Assembly: GCA_017444505.1 (NCBI GenBank) | Contig: JAFSWK010000074.1 | Coordinates: 1-15,222, forward strand | Source: Rhodocyclaceae bacterium | Lineage (GTDB): Bacteria > Pseudomonadota > Gammaproteobacteria > Burkholderiales > Rhodocyclaceae | Length of the DNA stretch: 15,222 bases | Direction: 5' to 3' | Shown here: piece by piece, positions 6,926 through 14,607 of the stretch | Numbering within the stretch: position 1 is the first letter of the stretch | Layout: the number at the start of each line of letters is the position of its first letter | Translations under genes and position numbers: made by a program | Notes under the pieces: generated by a model | Told to the model about the DNA's origin: nothing | The model's input: the letters and a program-made list of their open reading frames with translations, nothing else | Database searches by the model: none

Positions 6926-8644
6926 ATGTACGCCAGCCGTTTTTTTGTCTCTACGCTGAAAGAAGCGCCTGCCGATGCCGAAGTGGTCAGCCAGCAGTTG
7001 ATGCTGCGCGGCGGGCTGATTCGCCGCGTGGCGGCGGGCATTTATTCGTGGATGCCGATGGGGCTGCGCGTGCTGCGCAAGGTGGAAGCCATCGTGCGTG
7101 AGGAAATGACCCGCGCCGGCGCCATCGAGCTGTTGATGCCGGCGGTGCAGCCCGGCGAGCTGTGGCAGGAATCGGGGCGCTGGACGTTCTACGGGCCGGA
7201 GCTGCTGCGCCTGAAAGACCGTCACGACCGCGATTTCGTCATCGGCCCCACCCACGAAGAGGTGATTACCGACATTGCACGGCGCGAGCTGAAAAGCTAT
7301 CGCCAGTTGCCGCGCCACTTTTTCCAGATTCAGACCAAATTCCGCGACGAAATCCGCCCCCGCTTCGGCGTCATGCGCGGGCGCGAATTTGTCATGAAAG
7401 ACGGCTATTCCTTCCACGCCGATTACGCCGATTTGCAGCGCGAATATCAGAACATGTATGACACCTATTCGCGCATCTTCACCCGCCTCGGGCTGAAGTT
7501 TCGCGCCGTGGCCGCCGACAACGGCAGCATCGGCGGCACGGGTTCGCACGAATTTCACGTCATTGCCGACACCGGCGAAGACACCATCGCCTATTGCCCC
7601 GATTCCGACTACGCCGCGAACGTGGAAATGGCGCCCACGCCGGTCTTTACCGGCCAGCGCCCCGCTGCCAGCGAGACCATGCAGAAAGTGCACACGCCCG
7701 GCGTGAAAACGATTGCGGAACTGGCGGCGTTTTTGAAAATTTCCGAGGCGCGCACGGTGAAAGCCATCGTCGTCGAAGCCGACGATGAACACAATCGCGC
7801 GCCCGTGCTGCTGCTGCTGCGTGGCGATCACGAACTGAACGAAATCAAGGCGAAGAAAATCGACGGCATTGCCGAGCCGCTCACCTTCGCCGCGCCCGAG
7901 GCCATCGCGCAAGCCTTCGGCGCGCAGCCCGGCTCGCTGGGTCCGGTGGGCTTCCAGGGGCGCGTGCTGGCCGATTACGCCGTCGCTGCGATGGCCGATT
8001 ACGTGGTCGGTGCCAACGAGGACGACTACCACTACACCGGCGCGAACATGGGGCGCGATTTCCCGGAGCCGGAATTTGCCGACCTGCGCAACGCCGTCGC
8101 CGGCGACCCTTCGCCGGACGGCAAAGGGCAGTTGGCGCTGTGTCGCGGCATTGAAGTCGGCCACATTTTCCAGTTGCGCACCAAGTATTCCAGCGCCCTG
8201 CATTGCGAATATCTGGATGAAAACGGTCGTCTGCAAGTGATGGAAATGGGCTGCTACGGCATTGGTGTCTCGCGCATTCTGGGCGCGGCCATCGAGCAGA
8301 ACAACGATGCGCGCGGCATGATCTGGCCGCAGCAGATTGCCCCGTTTGAGCTGGTCATTTGTCCGGTGGGCTGGGGCAAGTCCGAAATGGTGCGCGCCGC
8401 CGCCGAAAAACTGCACGACGAACTGGCCGCCGCCGGTGTCGACGTGCTGCTGGATGACCGCGACGAGCGCCCCGGCGTGATGTTTGCCGACTGGGAACTG
8501 ATCGGCATTCCGCACCGCGTCGTGCTGGGCGAACGCGGCCTGAAAAACGGTCAAGCCGAATATCAGGGGCGCCGCGATGATGCCGCCCGCATGGTCGACA
8601 TGGGCGCGCTGGTGTCCGCGCTGCTGCGGGAACTGGGGCGATGA
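6926..8644 (+). CDS. proS: Proline--tRNA ligase, bacterial type with editing domain
   Basis: A 572-residue class II aminoacyl-tRNA synthetase that charges tRNA-Pro with proline in the cytosol. Residues 1-220 hold the first half of the catalytic core, with GPTHEE (107-112) and motif 2 FRDEIRPRFGVMRGREF (139-155). Residues about 225-400 form the YbaK-like editing insertion that hydrolyses Ala-tRNA-Pro; its catalytic lysine is K279, the same number as in E. coli. The core resumes with motif 3 MGCYGIGVSRILGA (441-454), and the anticodon-binding domain occupies the last 100 residues. The length is that of the complete bacterial enzyme. The ATG at 6926 has GGGAG about 10 bases upstream and gives the family's usual N-terminus MYASRFFVSTLKEAP; the longer frame is not used. 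The stop overlaps the next gene as ATGA. Confidence 0.98.
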   Translation: MYASRFFVSTLKEAPADAEVVSQQLMLRGGLIRRVAAGIYSWMPMGLRVLRKVEAIVREEMTRAGAIELLMPAVQPGELWQESGRWTFYGPELLRLKDRHDRDFVIGPTHEEVITDIARRELKSYRQLPRHFFQIQTKFRDEIRPRFGVMRGREFVMKDGYSFHADYADLQREYQNMYDTYSRIFTRLGLKFRAVAADNGSIGGTGSHEFHVIADTGEDTIAYCPDSDYAANVEMAPTPVFTGQRPAASETMQKVHTPGVKTIAELAAFLKISEARTVKAIVVEADDEHNRAPVLLLLRGDHELNEIKAKKIDGIAEPLTFAAPEAIAQAFGAQPGSLGPVGFQGRVLADYAVAAMADYVVGANEDDYHYTGANMGRDFPEPEFADLRNAVAGDPSPDGKGQLALCRGIEVGHIFQLRTKYSSALHCEYLDENGRLQVMEMGCYGIGVSRILGAAIEQNNDARGMIWPQQIAPFELVICPVGWGKSEMVRAAAEKLHDELAAAGVDVLLDDRDERPGVMFADWELIGIPHRVVLGERGLKNGQAEYQGRRDDAARMVDMGALVSALLRELGR

Positions 8645-9600
8645 AGCGCCGCCTGCGCCTTGCCCGTCTGGTTGCCGCCTGTACGCTGGCGGCGCTGGCG
8701 GGCTTTGCGCACGCCGGTGCGCAGCAATACGAACCCATGTCCGCCAGCGTGCGCGCCTCTTTGCACTCGGCGGTCAGCGACCAAAAACCGCCCACCCTCA
8801 GCATCAAAGACCCGCAAGAACGCGAACGCTGGCTGGGCGAGATGTCGCGCCGTCTCACCCGCTACATCGCCGACGAAGCCTATCGCCACGAACTGCTCAT
8901 ATCCATCCACTACGAAGCCACCCGCGCCGGACTCGACCCGCAACTGGTGCTCGCCCTCATTCAGGTAGAAAGCGCCTTTCGCAAATACGCCATTTCCAGT
9001 GCCGGAGCGCGCGGCTACATGCAGGTGATGCCGTTCTGGATTCGCGTCATTGGCGAGCCGGGCGACAACCTCTTTTTCATGCGCAAAAACCTGCGCTACG
9101 GCTGCACCATTTTGCGGCACTATCTGGACATCGAAAAAGGCGACCTCTTCCGCGCCCTCGGGCGCTACAACGGCAGTCTGGGGCGCGCCGAATACCCCAA
9201 CCTGGTGCGCCGCGCCTGGGAAAGCAACTGGTCTTACGTCCCGCTGCCGCCCACGCCGCCGCAAGCTGCCGCCGAAACGCCCGCGGCGCAGACGCAAGCC
9301 ACAACACCGGCGCAGCCCGCCCCGGCGGTTCCGGCGCAAAAAGCGGCAACGAACGCCGCGCCCGTCCCGGCGCAAAAAGCGGTGCAGCCCGCGAACGCGG
9401 CATCGCAAAAGGCGGCCACGCCCGCCCCGGCGCAGCCCAAAGCAGCGGCTACGCCTGCGCCGCTTTCCCGTGCCGTGAGCGGGCAGGTCACAAAAGCGCC
9501 GCGCAACGCGCCGGCACAGCAAACGCCGCCCGCAGCCAAACCCGTACCCACGGCCAAACCCGCGCAGCAAACGCCGTCTGCACCCGCGCCCAAGCCCTGA
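8641..9600 (+). CDS. Lytic transglycosylase (SLT domain) with Ala/Pro/Gln-rich tail
   Basis: A 319-residue exported enzyme that cleaves peptidoglycan between MurNAc and GlcNAc, leaving 1,6-anhydro ends. A signal peptide covers residues 1-25 (cleavage after GFAHA). The SLT domain spans about 83-195: LIQVESAF with catalytic Glu110, the block SSAGARGYMQVMP (119-131), MRKNLRYGCTILRHYL and ALGRYNGSLG (172-181). Residues 200-319 are low-complexity, rich in Ala, Pro, Gln and Lys, with repeated PAQKA and AQQTP units; no LysM or other known wall-binding fold is seen. The tail may span the periplasm or touch peptidoglycan, but that is a guess. The gene starts inside the proS stop codon (ATGA), so it is translationally coupled to proS. 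It belongs to glycoside hydrolase family 23-like enzymes; which named Mlt it matches is unclear. Confidence 0.9.
   Translation: MKRRLRLARLVAACTLAALAGFAHAGAQQYEPMSASVRASLHSAVSDQKPPTLSIKDPQERERWLGEMSRRLTRYIADEAYRHELLISIHYEATRAGLDPQLVLALIQVESAFRKYAISSAGARGYMQVMPFWIRVIGEPGDNLFFMRKNLRYGCTILRHYLDIEKGDLFRALGRYNGSLGRAEYPNLVRRAWESNWSYVPLPPTPPQAAAETPAAQTQATTPAQPAPAVPAQKAATNAAPVPAQKAVQPANAASQKAATPAPAQPKAAATPAPLSRAVSGQVTKAPRNAPAQQTPPAAKPVPTAKPAQQTPSAPAPKP
9331..9382 (+). repeat. Direct repeat in the transglycosylase tail
   Basis: The 16-base sequence ccggcgcaaaaagcgg occurs exactly at 9331-9346 and 9367-9382, 36 bases (12 codons) apart and in frame, both encoding PAQKA. It suggests the low-complexity tail grew by in-frame slippage or duplication, so its length may vary between strains. 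Confidence 0.6.
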
Positions 9601-9645
9601 GCGCGCCCGCGCGCCCGTGCGTGCGCGGTGTGCCGGGCAATGTCT

Positions 9646-9653
9646 GGTAGTAT
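9646..9653 (+). promoter_or_regulatory. Candidate extended -10 for malonyl-CoA decarboxylase
   Basis: TGG followed directly by TAGTAT (9648-9653, 4 of 6 to TATAAT) fits an extended -10, although the match is weak and there is no clear -35. It would create a leader of about 180 bases. The 242-base gap 9601-9842 also holds a 7-bp stem, cggacag (9738-9744) with ctgtccg (9797-9803), and GC-rich inner hairpins. No known riboswitch consensus was recognised. Confidence 0.25.
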
Positions 9654-9842
9654 CCACCGCCGGGCTTCGCTGCGCAGGCGCGTGGTGAAATCAGATACAC
9701 GAGAAAGTACGAAAAAACTGCTGCCGGGGGAGACATTCGGACAGACCGGACGCTGTGCGCCTGCAAGCGGCGCGCCGCGTGCGGGGGGCTGGGTGACTGT
9801 CCGTGCCTGCTGGGCGCCGGCGGCGATGGCTAGGAGAGAACC

Positions 9843-11285
9843 ATGAAACAAGCAGCATCTGCCGGGGTGGCAAAACGTGTCTCGCAATTGGGGCGAACCG
9901 CAAAAGACAAGGAAAGCAGCGGGGGGCAAAACGCCGCACCGCGCAATACGCAAGCGCGCCTCGGCGCCACGCTGCGGCGCGGGGACGAGGCGCTCTCGCC
10001 GCGCCTGTTGCGCCGTTTGCTGGCGGATTTGCAGGTGGCCGCTTCCGCGCAGGTCAGCGACGTGGAAGGCGGGCAGCGCGCGCAGGCGTTGATTGACTGG
10101 TATGCGACGGCCAATGCGCGCGAGCGGCTGGATTTGTGGCGGCTGGTGGTCGAACATTTTTCTGCGGATGCCGAGCGCATCCGGCAGGCGCACGAAAGCT
10201 ATGACGCTGCCGCCGATGCGCACGAGGCGCGCGCCGCCGAAATGGAGCTTGCCCGCGCGCTGGTCTCGCCGCGCCAGCGTCTGTTGCAACGCTTTGCAGT
10301 GCCTGCGAACGGGGTGCGCTTTCTGGTGGATTTGCGTGCCGAGTTGCTGCCCCTGCTGCGCGAAGAGTCCTGGCTGAAACCGCTGGATGCGGAGCTGGAA
10401 CGGCTTTTTTCCACCTGGTTTGACCTCGCTTTTCTGGAAATGCGCCGCCTTACATGGGATTCGCCTGCGTCCTTGCTGGAAAAGATGATTCGCTACGAGG
10501 CCGTGCACGACATCCGCGATTGGGCAGACCTGAAAAACCGCCTCGATTGCGACCGCCGCTGCTACGGCTTTTTTCACCCGCGCTTGCCCGATGAGCCGCT
10601 GATTTTTGTCGAAATTGCGCTGTTGCAAGAAGTCGCCGCCAGTGTTGCGCCGCTGCTGGATGAGCACGCCGAAACCGCCGATGCGGAGCGGGCGAATACG
10701 GCCATTTTTTATTCCATCAGCAATACGCAGACGGGGCTGCGCGGGGTGAGCTTTGGCAATTCGCTGATCAAGCATGTGGTGCAGACCTTGCAGGCGGAAT
10801 TGCCGCGCTTGCGCACCTTTGCCACGCTCTCGCCCATGCCGGGCTTTCATCGCTGGCTGAGCAAACAGGGCGAGGCCGCTTGGGAAACCTTGCCCGAAAA
10901 ACTGCGCGCGGAGCTTGCCGAGGCGCTGCCGCAAGGGGATGCGTCGCTGTTTGCGCGTCTGCTGGATGCGGCCAAAGACGCGCCGGAGCGGGAAGAAAAA
11001 TCGCCCGTGCGCGAGGCGCTGCTGCGTCTGGCTGCGCATTATCTGGGCAAGAGCGAGGCGGACGGACGGGTGCGGGACCCGGTGGCGCGTTTTCATCTGG
11101 GCAACGGCGCGCGCGTCGAACGCATCAACTGGGCGGGCGATTTGTCCGCGCGGGGCAGGGCGCAATCGTTTGGCATGATGGTCAATTATCTGTATGACCT
11201 CAAACGGCTGGACCAGCACCGCAGCCAGCTTGCCAAGGGGCGCGTGCCCGCTTCGCGCGAAGTGCGCGCCTGGCTGAGCGATTGA
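9843..11285 (+). CDS. Malonyl-CoA decarboxylase
   Basis: A 480-residue cytosolic enzyme converting malonyl-CoA to acetyl-CoA and CO2. The all-helical N-terminal domain spans about residues 45-230. The acetyltransferase-like catalytic domain follows with the family blocks FFHPRLPDEPLIFVEIAL (243-260), IFYSISNTQTGLRGVSFGN (288-306), LPRLRTFATLSPMPGF (320-335) and DPVARFHLGNGARVERINW (412-430), then MMVNYLYDL (445-453). The Ser in the YSIS block and His418 in FHLGNGA correspond to the conserved catalytic Ser and His. The first 40 residues are polar and poorly conserved; no organelle-type targeting is expected. The ATG at 9843 is backed by a strong TAGGAGA 6 bases upstream. It is separated from the transglycosylase by 242 bases. 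It converges on a CoA-transferase gene. No malonyl-CoA synthetase or malonate transporter is in the window, so the malonyl-CoA source is not shown. Confidence 0.96.
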   Translation: MKQAASAGVAKRVSQLGRTAKDKESSGGQNAAPRNTQARLGATLRRGDEALSPRLLRRLLADLQVAASAQVSDVEGGQRAQALIDWYATANARERLDLWRLVVEHFSADAERIRQAHESYDAAADAHEARAAEMELARALVSPRQRLLQRFAVPANGVRFLVDLRAELLPLLREESWLKPLDAELERLFSTWFDLAFLEMRRLTWDSPASLLEKMIRYEAVHDIRDWADLKNRLDCDRRCYGFFHPRLPDEPLIFVEIALLQEVAASVAPLLDEHAETADAERANTAIFYSISNTQTGLRGVSFGNSLIKHVVQTLQAELPRLRTFATLSPMPGFHRWLSKQGEAAWETLPEKLRAELAEALPQGDASLFARLLDAAKDAPEREEKSPVREALLRLAAHYLGKSEADGRVRDPVARFHLGNGARVERINWAGDLSARGRAQSFGMMVNYLYDLKRLDQHRSQLAKGRVPASREVRAWLSD

Positions 11286-11309
11286 GGCGGCGCGCGCAGC
11301 AAGGCGCAT

Positions 11310-11344
11310 AAAAAAACACAGCCCGATGTGTGTCGGGCTGTGTT
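11310..11344 (-). terminator. Terminator shared by convergent MCD and CoA-transferase genes
   Basis: A perfect 12-bp stem (aacacagcccga at 11315-11326 with its complement at 11333-11344) closes a 6-base loop. On the minus strand seven T bases overlap and follow the stem, a textbook intrinsic terminator for the CoA-transferase gene. On the plus strand only TGTTGTG follows, so termination of malonyl-CoA decarboxylase there would be weaker. Confidence 0.85.
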
Positions 11345-11370
11345 GTGGGGAAGGGCGGGACGGGCGCGCT

Positions 11371-12885
11371 TTACGGGCGCATGTCGCCGGTTTCCAGAAA
11401 ACGCTGGTGCCAGCTCAGTGCTTCGCCCAGCAGGTGCGGCGTGTGCTGGGCACCCTGTTTGCAGGCGCGGTCGAAGTAATCCTGCAACATCGGGCGGTAG
11501 TCCGGGTGGGCGCACTGGTTGATGAGCACTTGCGCGCGGCGGCGCGGAGAAAGCCCGCGCAGGTCGGCCAGACCTTGTTCGGTGACGATAATCTGGCTGT
11601 CGTGCTCGGTGTGGTCGACGTGCGAGCACATCGGCACGAGGCAACTGATTTTGCCGTCCTTGGCCACTGAGGGGGTGACGAAGAAGGTGAGGTAGCCATT
11701 GCGGGCAAAATCGCCCGAGCCGCCGATGCCGTTCATCATGCTGGAACCCATCAGGTGCGTGGAGTTGATGTGGCCGTAGAGGTCGACTTCAATCATGGAG
11801 TTCATGGCAATCACACCGAGGCGGCGCACCAGTTCGGGATGGTTGCTGATTTCCTGCGGGCGCAGAATGATGCGTTCGCGGTAGAAGTCGATGTTTTTCT
11901 CAAAGTCTTCGTAGGCGGCGCGCGAGAAGGAAACGGCAGTGGCCGAGGCGCATTTCATCTTGCCGGCGCGCAGCAGGTCAAGCATTCCGTCTTGCAGCAC
12001 TTCGGTGAAGCCCAGCAGGTTCTGGAAAGGGCCATGCAGCAGGCCGTCGAGTACGGCGTTGGCGACGTTGCCCACCCCGGACTGAATCGGCAACATGCGC
12101 GCGGGCAGCCGCCCGTGGCGGATTTCGTGTTGCAGAAACTCGATGATGTGACCGGCAATGCGGCGGGAATTTTCGTCCGGCTGCGAGAAGGCGTTGTCGC
12201 GGTCGGGATGGCTGGTTTCCACGATGGCGACGACTTTTTTGGGGTCGACGCGCAGATAGGGAATGCCGATGCGGTTGTCGGCGCGGGTCAGGCTGATGGG
12301 CAGACGATGCGGCGGCAGCGCCGTGCCGTAGTAAATGTCGTGCATCCCTTCCATGCTCATCGGCAGGCGGGTGTTGATTTCGAGGATGACCTTGTCGGCT
12401 TCGTCCAGCCAGGTTTTGTTGTTGCCCACGGCGGTGGAAGGAATGAGCAGGCCGTCGGCGGTGATGCCGACGATTTCGATAACCGCCACATTCATGTGGC
12501 CGAGGAAACCGTAGCTGGCAAGCTGCGCGACGTGCGACAGGTGCAGGTCGAGATAGTCGATTTCGCCGGCGTTGATTTTTTTGCGCGTCGCGCCGTCCGA
12601 GTTGTAGGGCAGGCGCAGGCTCACAGCGTCGGCTTCGGCCAGCACGCCATCGGCTTCGGGGGCGGTGGAAGCGCCCGTCCAGACCTGAATGCGGAACGGG
12701 CGACCGGCGGCGTGCTCTTCGCGCGCGCGCGCGGCAATGGCGGTGGGCAACACTTTCGGATAGCCCGCGCCGGTAAAGCCGCTCATGCCGACGATGTCGC
12801 CGTCGGCAACAAAGCGGGCGGCTTCGTCTGCCGTCATGATGCGGGATTGGAAGTCTGCGTATTGCATTCGGTCAGCCAGACTCAT
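11371..12885 (-). CDS. Acetyl-CoA hydrolase/succinate CoA-transferase family protein
   Basis: A 504-residue class I CoA-transferase of the acetyl-CoA hydrolase/YgfH/AarC group. Characterised members move CoA from succinyl-CoA to acetate, or between propionyl-CoA and succinate; simple hydrolysis is usually a side reaction. Recognisable parts are GMSGFTGAGYPK (33-44), QSGVGNVANAVLDGL (268-282), the catalytic glutamate in GFTEVLQDG (E295, matching the Glu that forms the CoA thioester in AarC), and GIGGSGDFARNG (386-397), the oxyanion and CoA-binding loop. The EQGLADLRGL block (436-445) is also typical. Length and motif order are complete. The ATG at 12885 has AGGAGA 9 bases upstream. It converges on malonyl-CoA decarboxylase, whose product acetyl-CoA is a natural donor. 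Succinate:acetate versus succinate:propionate preference cannot be read from the sequence. Confidence 0.93.
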   Translation of the reverse strand: MSLADRMQYADFQSRIMTADEAARFVADGDIVGMSGFTGAGYPKVLPTAIAARAREEHAAGRPFRIQVWTGASTAPEADGVLAEADAVSLRLPYNSDGATRKKINAGEIDYLDLHLSHVAQLASYGFLGHMNVAVIEIVGITADGLLIPSTAVGNNKTWLDEADKVILEINTRLPMSMEGMHDIYYGTALPPHRLPISLTRADNRIGIPYLRVDPKKVVAIVETSHPDRDNAFSQPDENSRRIAGHIIEFLQHEIRHGRLPARMLPIQSGVGNVANAVLDGLLHGPFQNLLGFTEVLQDGMLDLLRAGKMKCASATAVSFSRAAYEDFEKNIDFYRERIILRPQEISNHPELVRRLGVIAMNSMIEVDLYGHINSTHLMGSSMMNGIGGSGDFARNGYLTFFVTPSVAKDGKISCLVPMCSHVDHTEHDSQIIVTEQGLADLRGLSPRRRAQVLINQCAHPDYRPMLQDYFDRACKQGAQHTPHLLGEALSWHQRFLETGDMRP

Positions 12886-12938
12886 GGCGAAATTCTCCTG
12901 TTATGTGGGCAAAGCAAGCCCCGTGCAATGTTGAGGGG

Positions 12939-12987
12939 AAAAAAAGGACGCAAATTTTGCGCGCCCGCGATGGTAACGCAGGCGCGC
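12939..12987 (-). terminator. Candidate terminator of the HerA-like gene
   Basis: An 11-bp stem (12959-12969 with 12977-12987) with one G-U wobble on the minus-strand RNA and a 7-base loop lies 33 bases past the HerA-like stop. A run of seven T follows on the minus strand after 13 bases, so the spacing is longer than ideal. The wobble is a true pair only on the minus transcript, supporting that direction. Confidence 0.5.
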
Positions 12988-13019
12988 GGGCGCGTGTCAG
13001 CCCTTTGGCTTGGGGACGC

Positions 13020-14498
13020 TTAACGGCGAGAGCCAAACATGGAACCAAGAATGCCGCGCACAATCTGCCGCCCGATGGCGCTGGAAATGGTGCGGGTGAC
13101 GGTTTTCGCCGCCATCTGCGCCAGCCCGTCGCGCTGTCCGACGCGTGGGCCGGTGCTGCCGAAGAGAATGTCTTGCAGCACGCCGCCGCTGCCTTGCGGG
13201 GCGGCAGGGGCGTTTTGTTGCTGTGCGGCGGCTTCGGCGCGGGCGGCGAGCATTTCAAAGGCCGATTCGCGGTCGACGGCTTTTTCATACTGGCCATAGA
13301 CCAGACTGCCCTTGATGAGTTCGTTGCGCTCGCTGTCTTGCAGCGGCCCCAGGCGCGAGGCGGGGGCGATGATTTGCACGCGCTCGACCATCGACGGGCG
13401 GCCTTTTTCGTCGAGGAACGACACCAGCGCCTCGCCGGTGGCCAGTTCGGTGATGGCGGTGGCGGCGTCAAACGCGGGATTGGCGCGCATGGTCTCGGCG
13501 GCGGTTTTGACAGCTTTCTGGTCGCGCGGCGTGAAGGCGCGCAGGGCGTGCTGCACGCGGTTGCCGAGCTGGGCAAGCACGGCATCGGGCACGTCCAGCG
13601 GGTTTTGCGTAACAAAAAACACGCCTACGCCTTTCGAGCGAATCAGGCGCACGACTTGTTCGATTTTTTCCAGCAGCGCGGGCGGCGCGTCGTTGAAGAG
13701 CAAATGCGCTTCGTCGAAGAAAAAGACCAGTTTGGGCTTGTCCGGGTCGCCCACTTCGGGCAGGTTTTCAAAAAACTCGGCCAGCAGCCAGAGCAGGAAG
13801 GTGGCGTACAGACGCGGCGAAAGATAGAGCTTTTCGGCGGCCAGCACGTTGATGATGCCGCGCCCTTCGGTGTCGGTCTGCATCAGGTCGGCAATGTCGA
13901 GCATCGGCTCGCCAAAGAAATGCTCCGCGCCCTGTTCTTCCAGCGCCAGCAGCGCGCGCTGGATGGCGCCGATGGAGGCGCTGGAAATGTTGCCGTATTC
14001 GGTGCGGTACTGGGCGGCGTTTTCGCCCACCTGCGGCACGACGGCGCGCAGGTCTTTCAGGTCGAAGAGCAGCCAGCCACGGTCGTCGGCGACACGAAAG
14101 ACGATGGTGAGCACGCCGCTTTGCGTGTCGTTGAGACCCAGCAGACGCGCCAGCAGCAGCGGCCCCATGTCGGAAATCGTGGCGCGCACGGGGTGGCCAC
14201 GTTCGCCGAACACGTCCCAGAAGGTGACGGGGTTGGCGCGCGGGGTGAAATCGGTGATGCCGAGTTTGTTGAGGCGTTCCAGCAGTTTGGGGTTGGCGTC
14301 GCTTTGCGCGCCGATGCCGGAAAGGTCGCCTTTTACGTCCGCCACAAACACCGGCACGCCGATGGCGGAAAAGGATTCGGCAAGTTTTTGCAGCGTGACG
14401 GTTTTGCCCGTGCCGGTGGCGCCGGTAATCAGGCCGTGGCGGTTGGCAAGGCGGGGCAGCAGTTCGCATTCACAGTGGTCGTTTTTGGCAATCAGCAT
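13020..14498 (-). CDS. HerA-like ATPase, DUF853 family (YjgR homologue)
   Basis: A 492-residue cytosolic P-loop ATPase of the HerA/FtsK clade. Walker A is GATGTGKT (26-33), placed right at the N-terminus as usual for DUF853. VADVKGDLSG (52-61) and the segment FWDVFGERGHPVRATISDMGP (93-113) are family blocks. Walker B is LVFFFDEAHLLF (257-268), and FFVTQNPLDVPD (294-305) is the sensor region. An Arg-rich stretch near 314-325 may supply an arginine finger. The last 70 residues carry an Ala/Gln-rich linker and a conserved tail (GGVLQDILFGSTGPR). The family is widespread, with E. coli YjgR as a member, and is inferred to be a hexameric motor on DNA or other polymers, but no cellular role is established. 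No NurA nuclease or SIR2 partner, the usual HerA companions, is adjacent. The ATG at 14498 has GGAAGGA about 8 bases upstream; the upstream open frame overlaps the next gene. Confidence 0.93.
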   Translation of the reverse strand: MLIAKNDHCECELLPRLANRHGLITGATGTGKTVTLQKLAESFSAIGVPVFVADVKGDLSGIGAQSDANPKLLERLNKLGITDFTPRANPVTFWDVFGERGHPVRATISDMGPLLLARLLGLNDTQSGVLTIVFRVADDRGWLLFDLKDLRAVVPQVGENAAQYRTEYGNISSASIGAIQRALLALEEQGAEHFFGEPMLDIADLMQTDTEGRGIINVLAAEKLYLSPRLYATFLLWLLAEFFENLPEVGDPDKPKLVFFFDEAHLLFNDAPPALLEKIEQVVRLIRSKGVGVFFVTQNPLDVPDAVLAQLGNRVQHALRAFTPRDQKAVKTAAETMRANPAFDAATAITELATGEALVSFLDEKGRPSMVERVQIIAPASRLGPLQDSERNELIKGSLVYGQYEKAVDRESAFEMLAARAEAAAQQQNAPAAPQGSGGVLQDILFGSTGPRVGQRDGLAQMAAKTVTRTISSAIGRQIVRGILGSMFGSRR

Positions 14499-14542
14499 GG
14501 TGGCGTCCTTCCGGGCAGAAAAGAAAGCCGGAACCTTAGCAC

Positions 14543-14583
14543 AAAAGAAAAACCGCATCGCGCGCGTACGCACGATGCGGTTT
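14543..14583 (-). terminator. Intrinsic terminator of the cysteine-rich protein gene
   Basis: A perfect 11-bp stem (14550-14560 with 14573-14583) closes a 12-base GC-rich loop. On the minus strand it runs straight into TTTTTCTTTTG. It lies 25 bases past the stop of the right-edge gene and 45 bases before the HerA-like start, so the two genes are probably separate transcription units. Confidence 0.8.
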
Positions 14584-14607
14584 GCAGGACGAAGAAGGAA
14601 AGACGGC

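Noticed and set aside
9721..9842. Possible known riboswitch in the decarboxylase leader
   Set aside because: I compared it by eye with glycine, SAM, cobalamin and similar consensus cores and saw no match; only generic GC-rich stems are present.
9640..9846. Small 68-codon open frame ending as ATGA over the malonyl-CoA decarboxylase start
   Set aside because: It has no ribosome site that I can see, a basic and low-complexity composition, and no recognisable domain. In GC-rich DNA such frames are common, so it is mentioned only as part of the leader finding and not annotated as a gene.
11315..11344. Inverted repeat as an attachment site or mobile-element end
   Set aside because: Its position between convergent stop codons and the T-run directly after the stem fit an intrinsic terminator; no integrase, transposase or flanking duplication is near.
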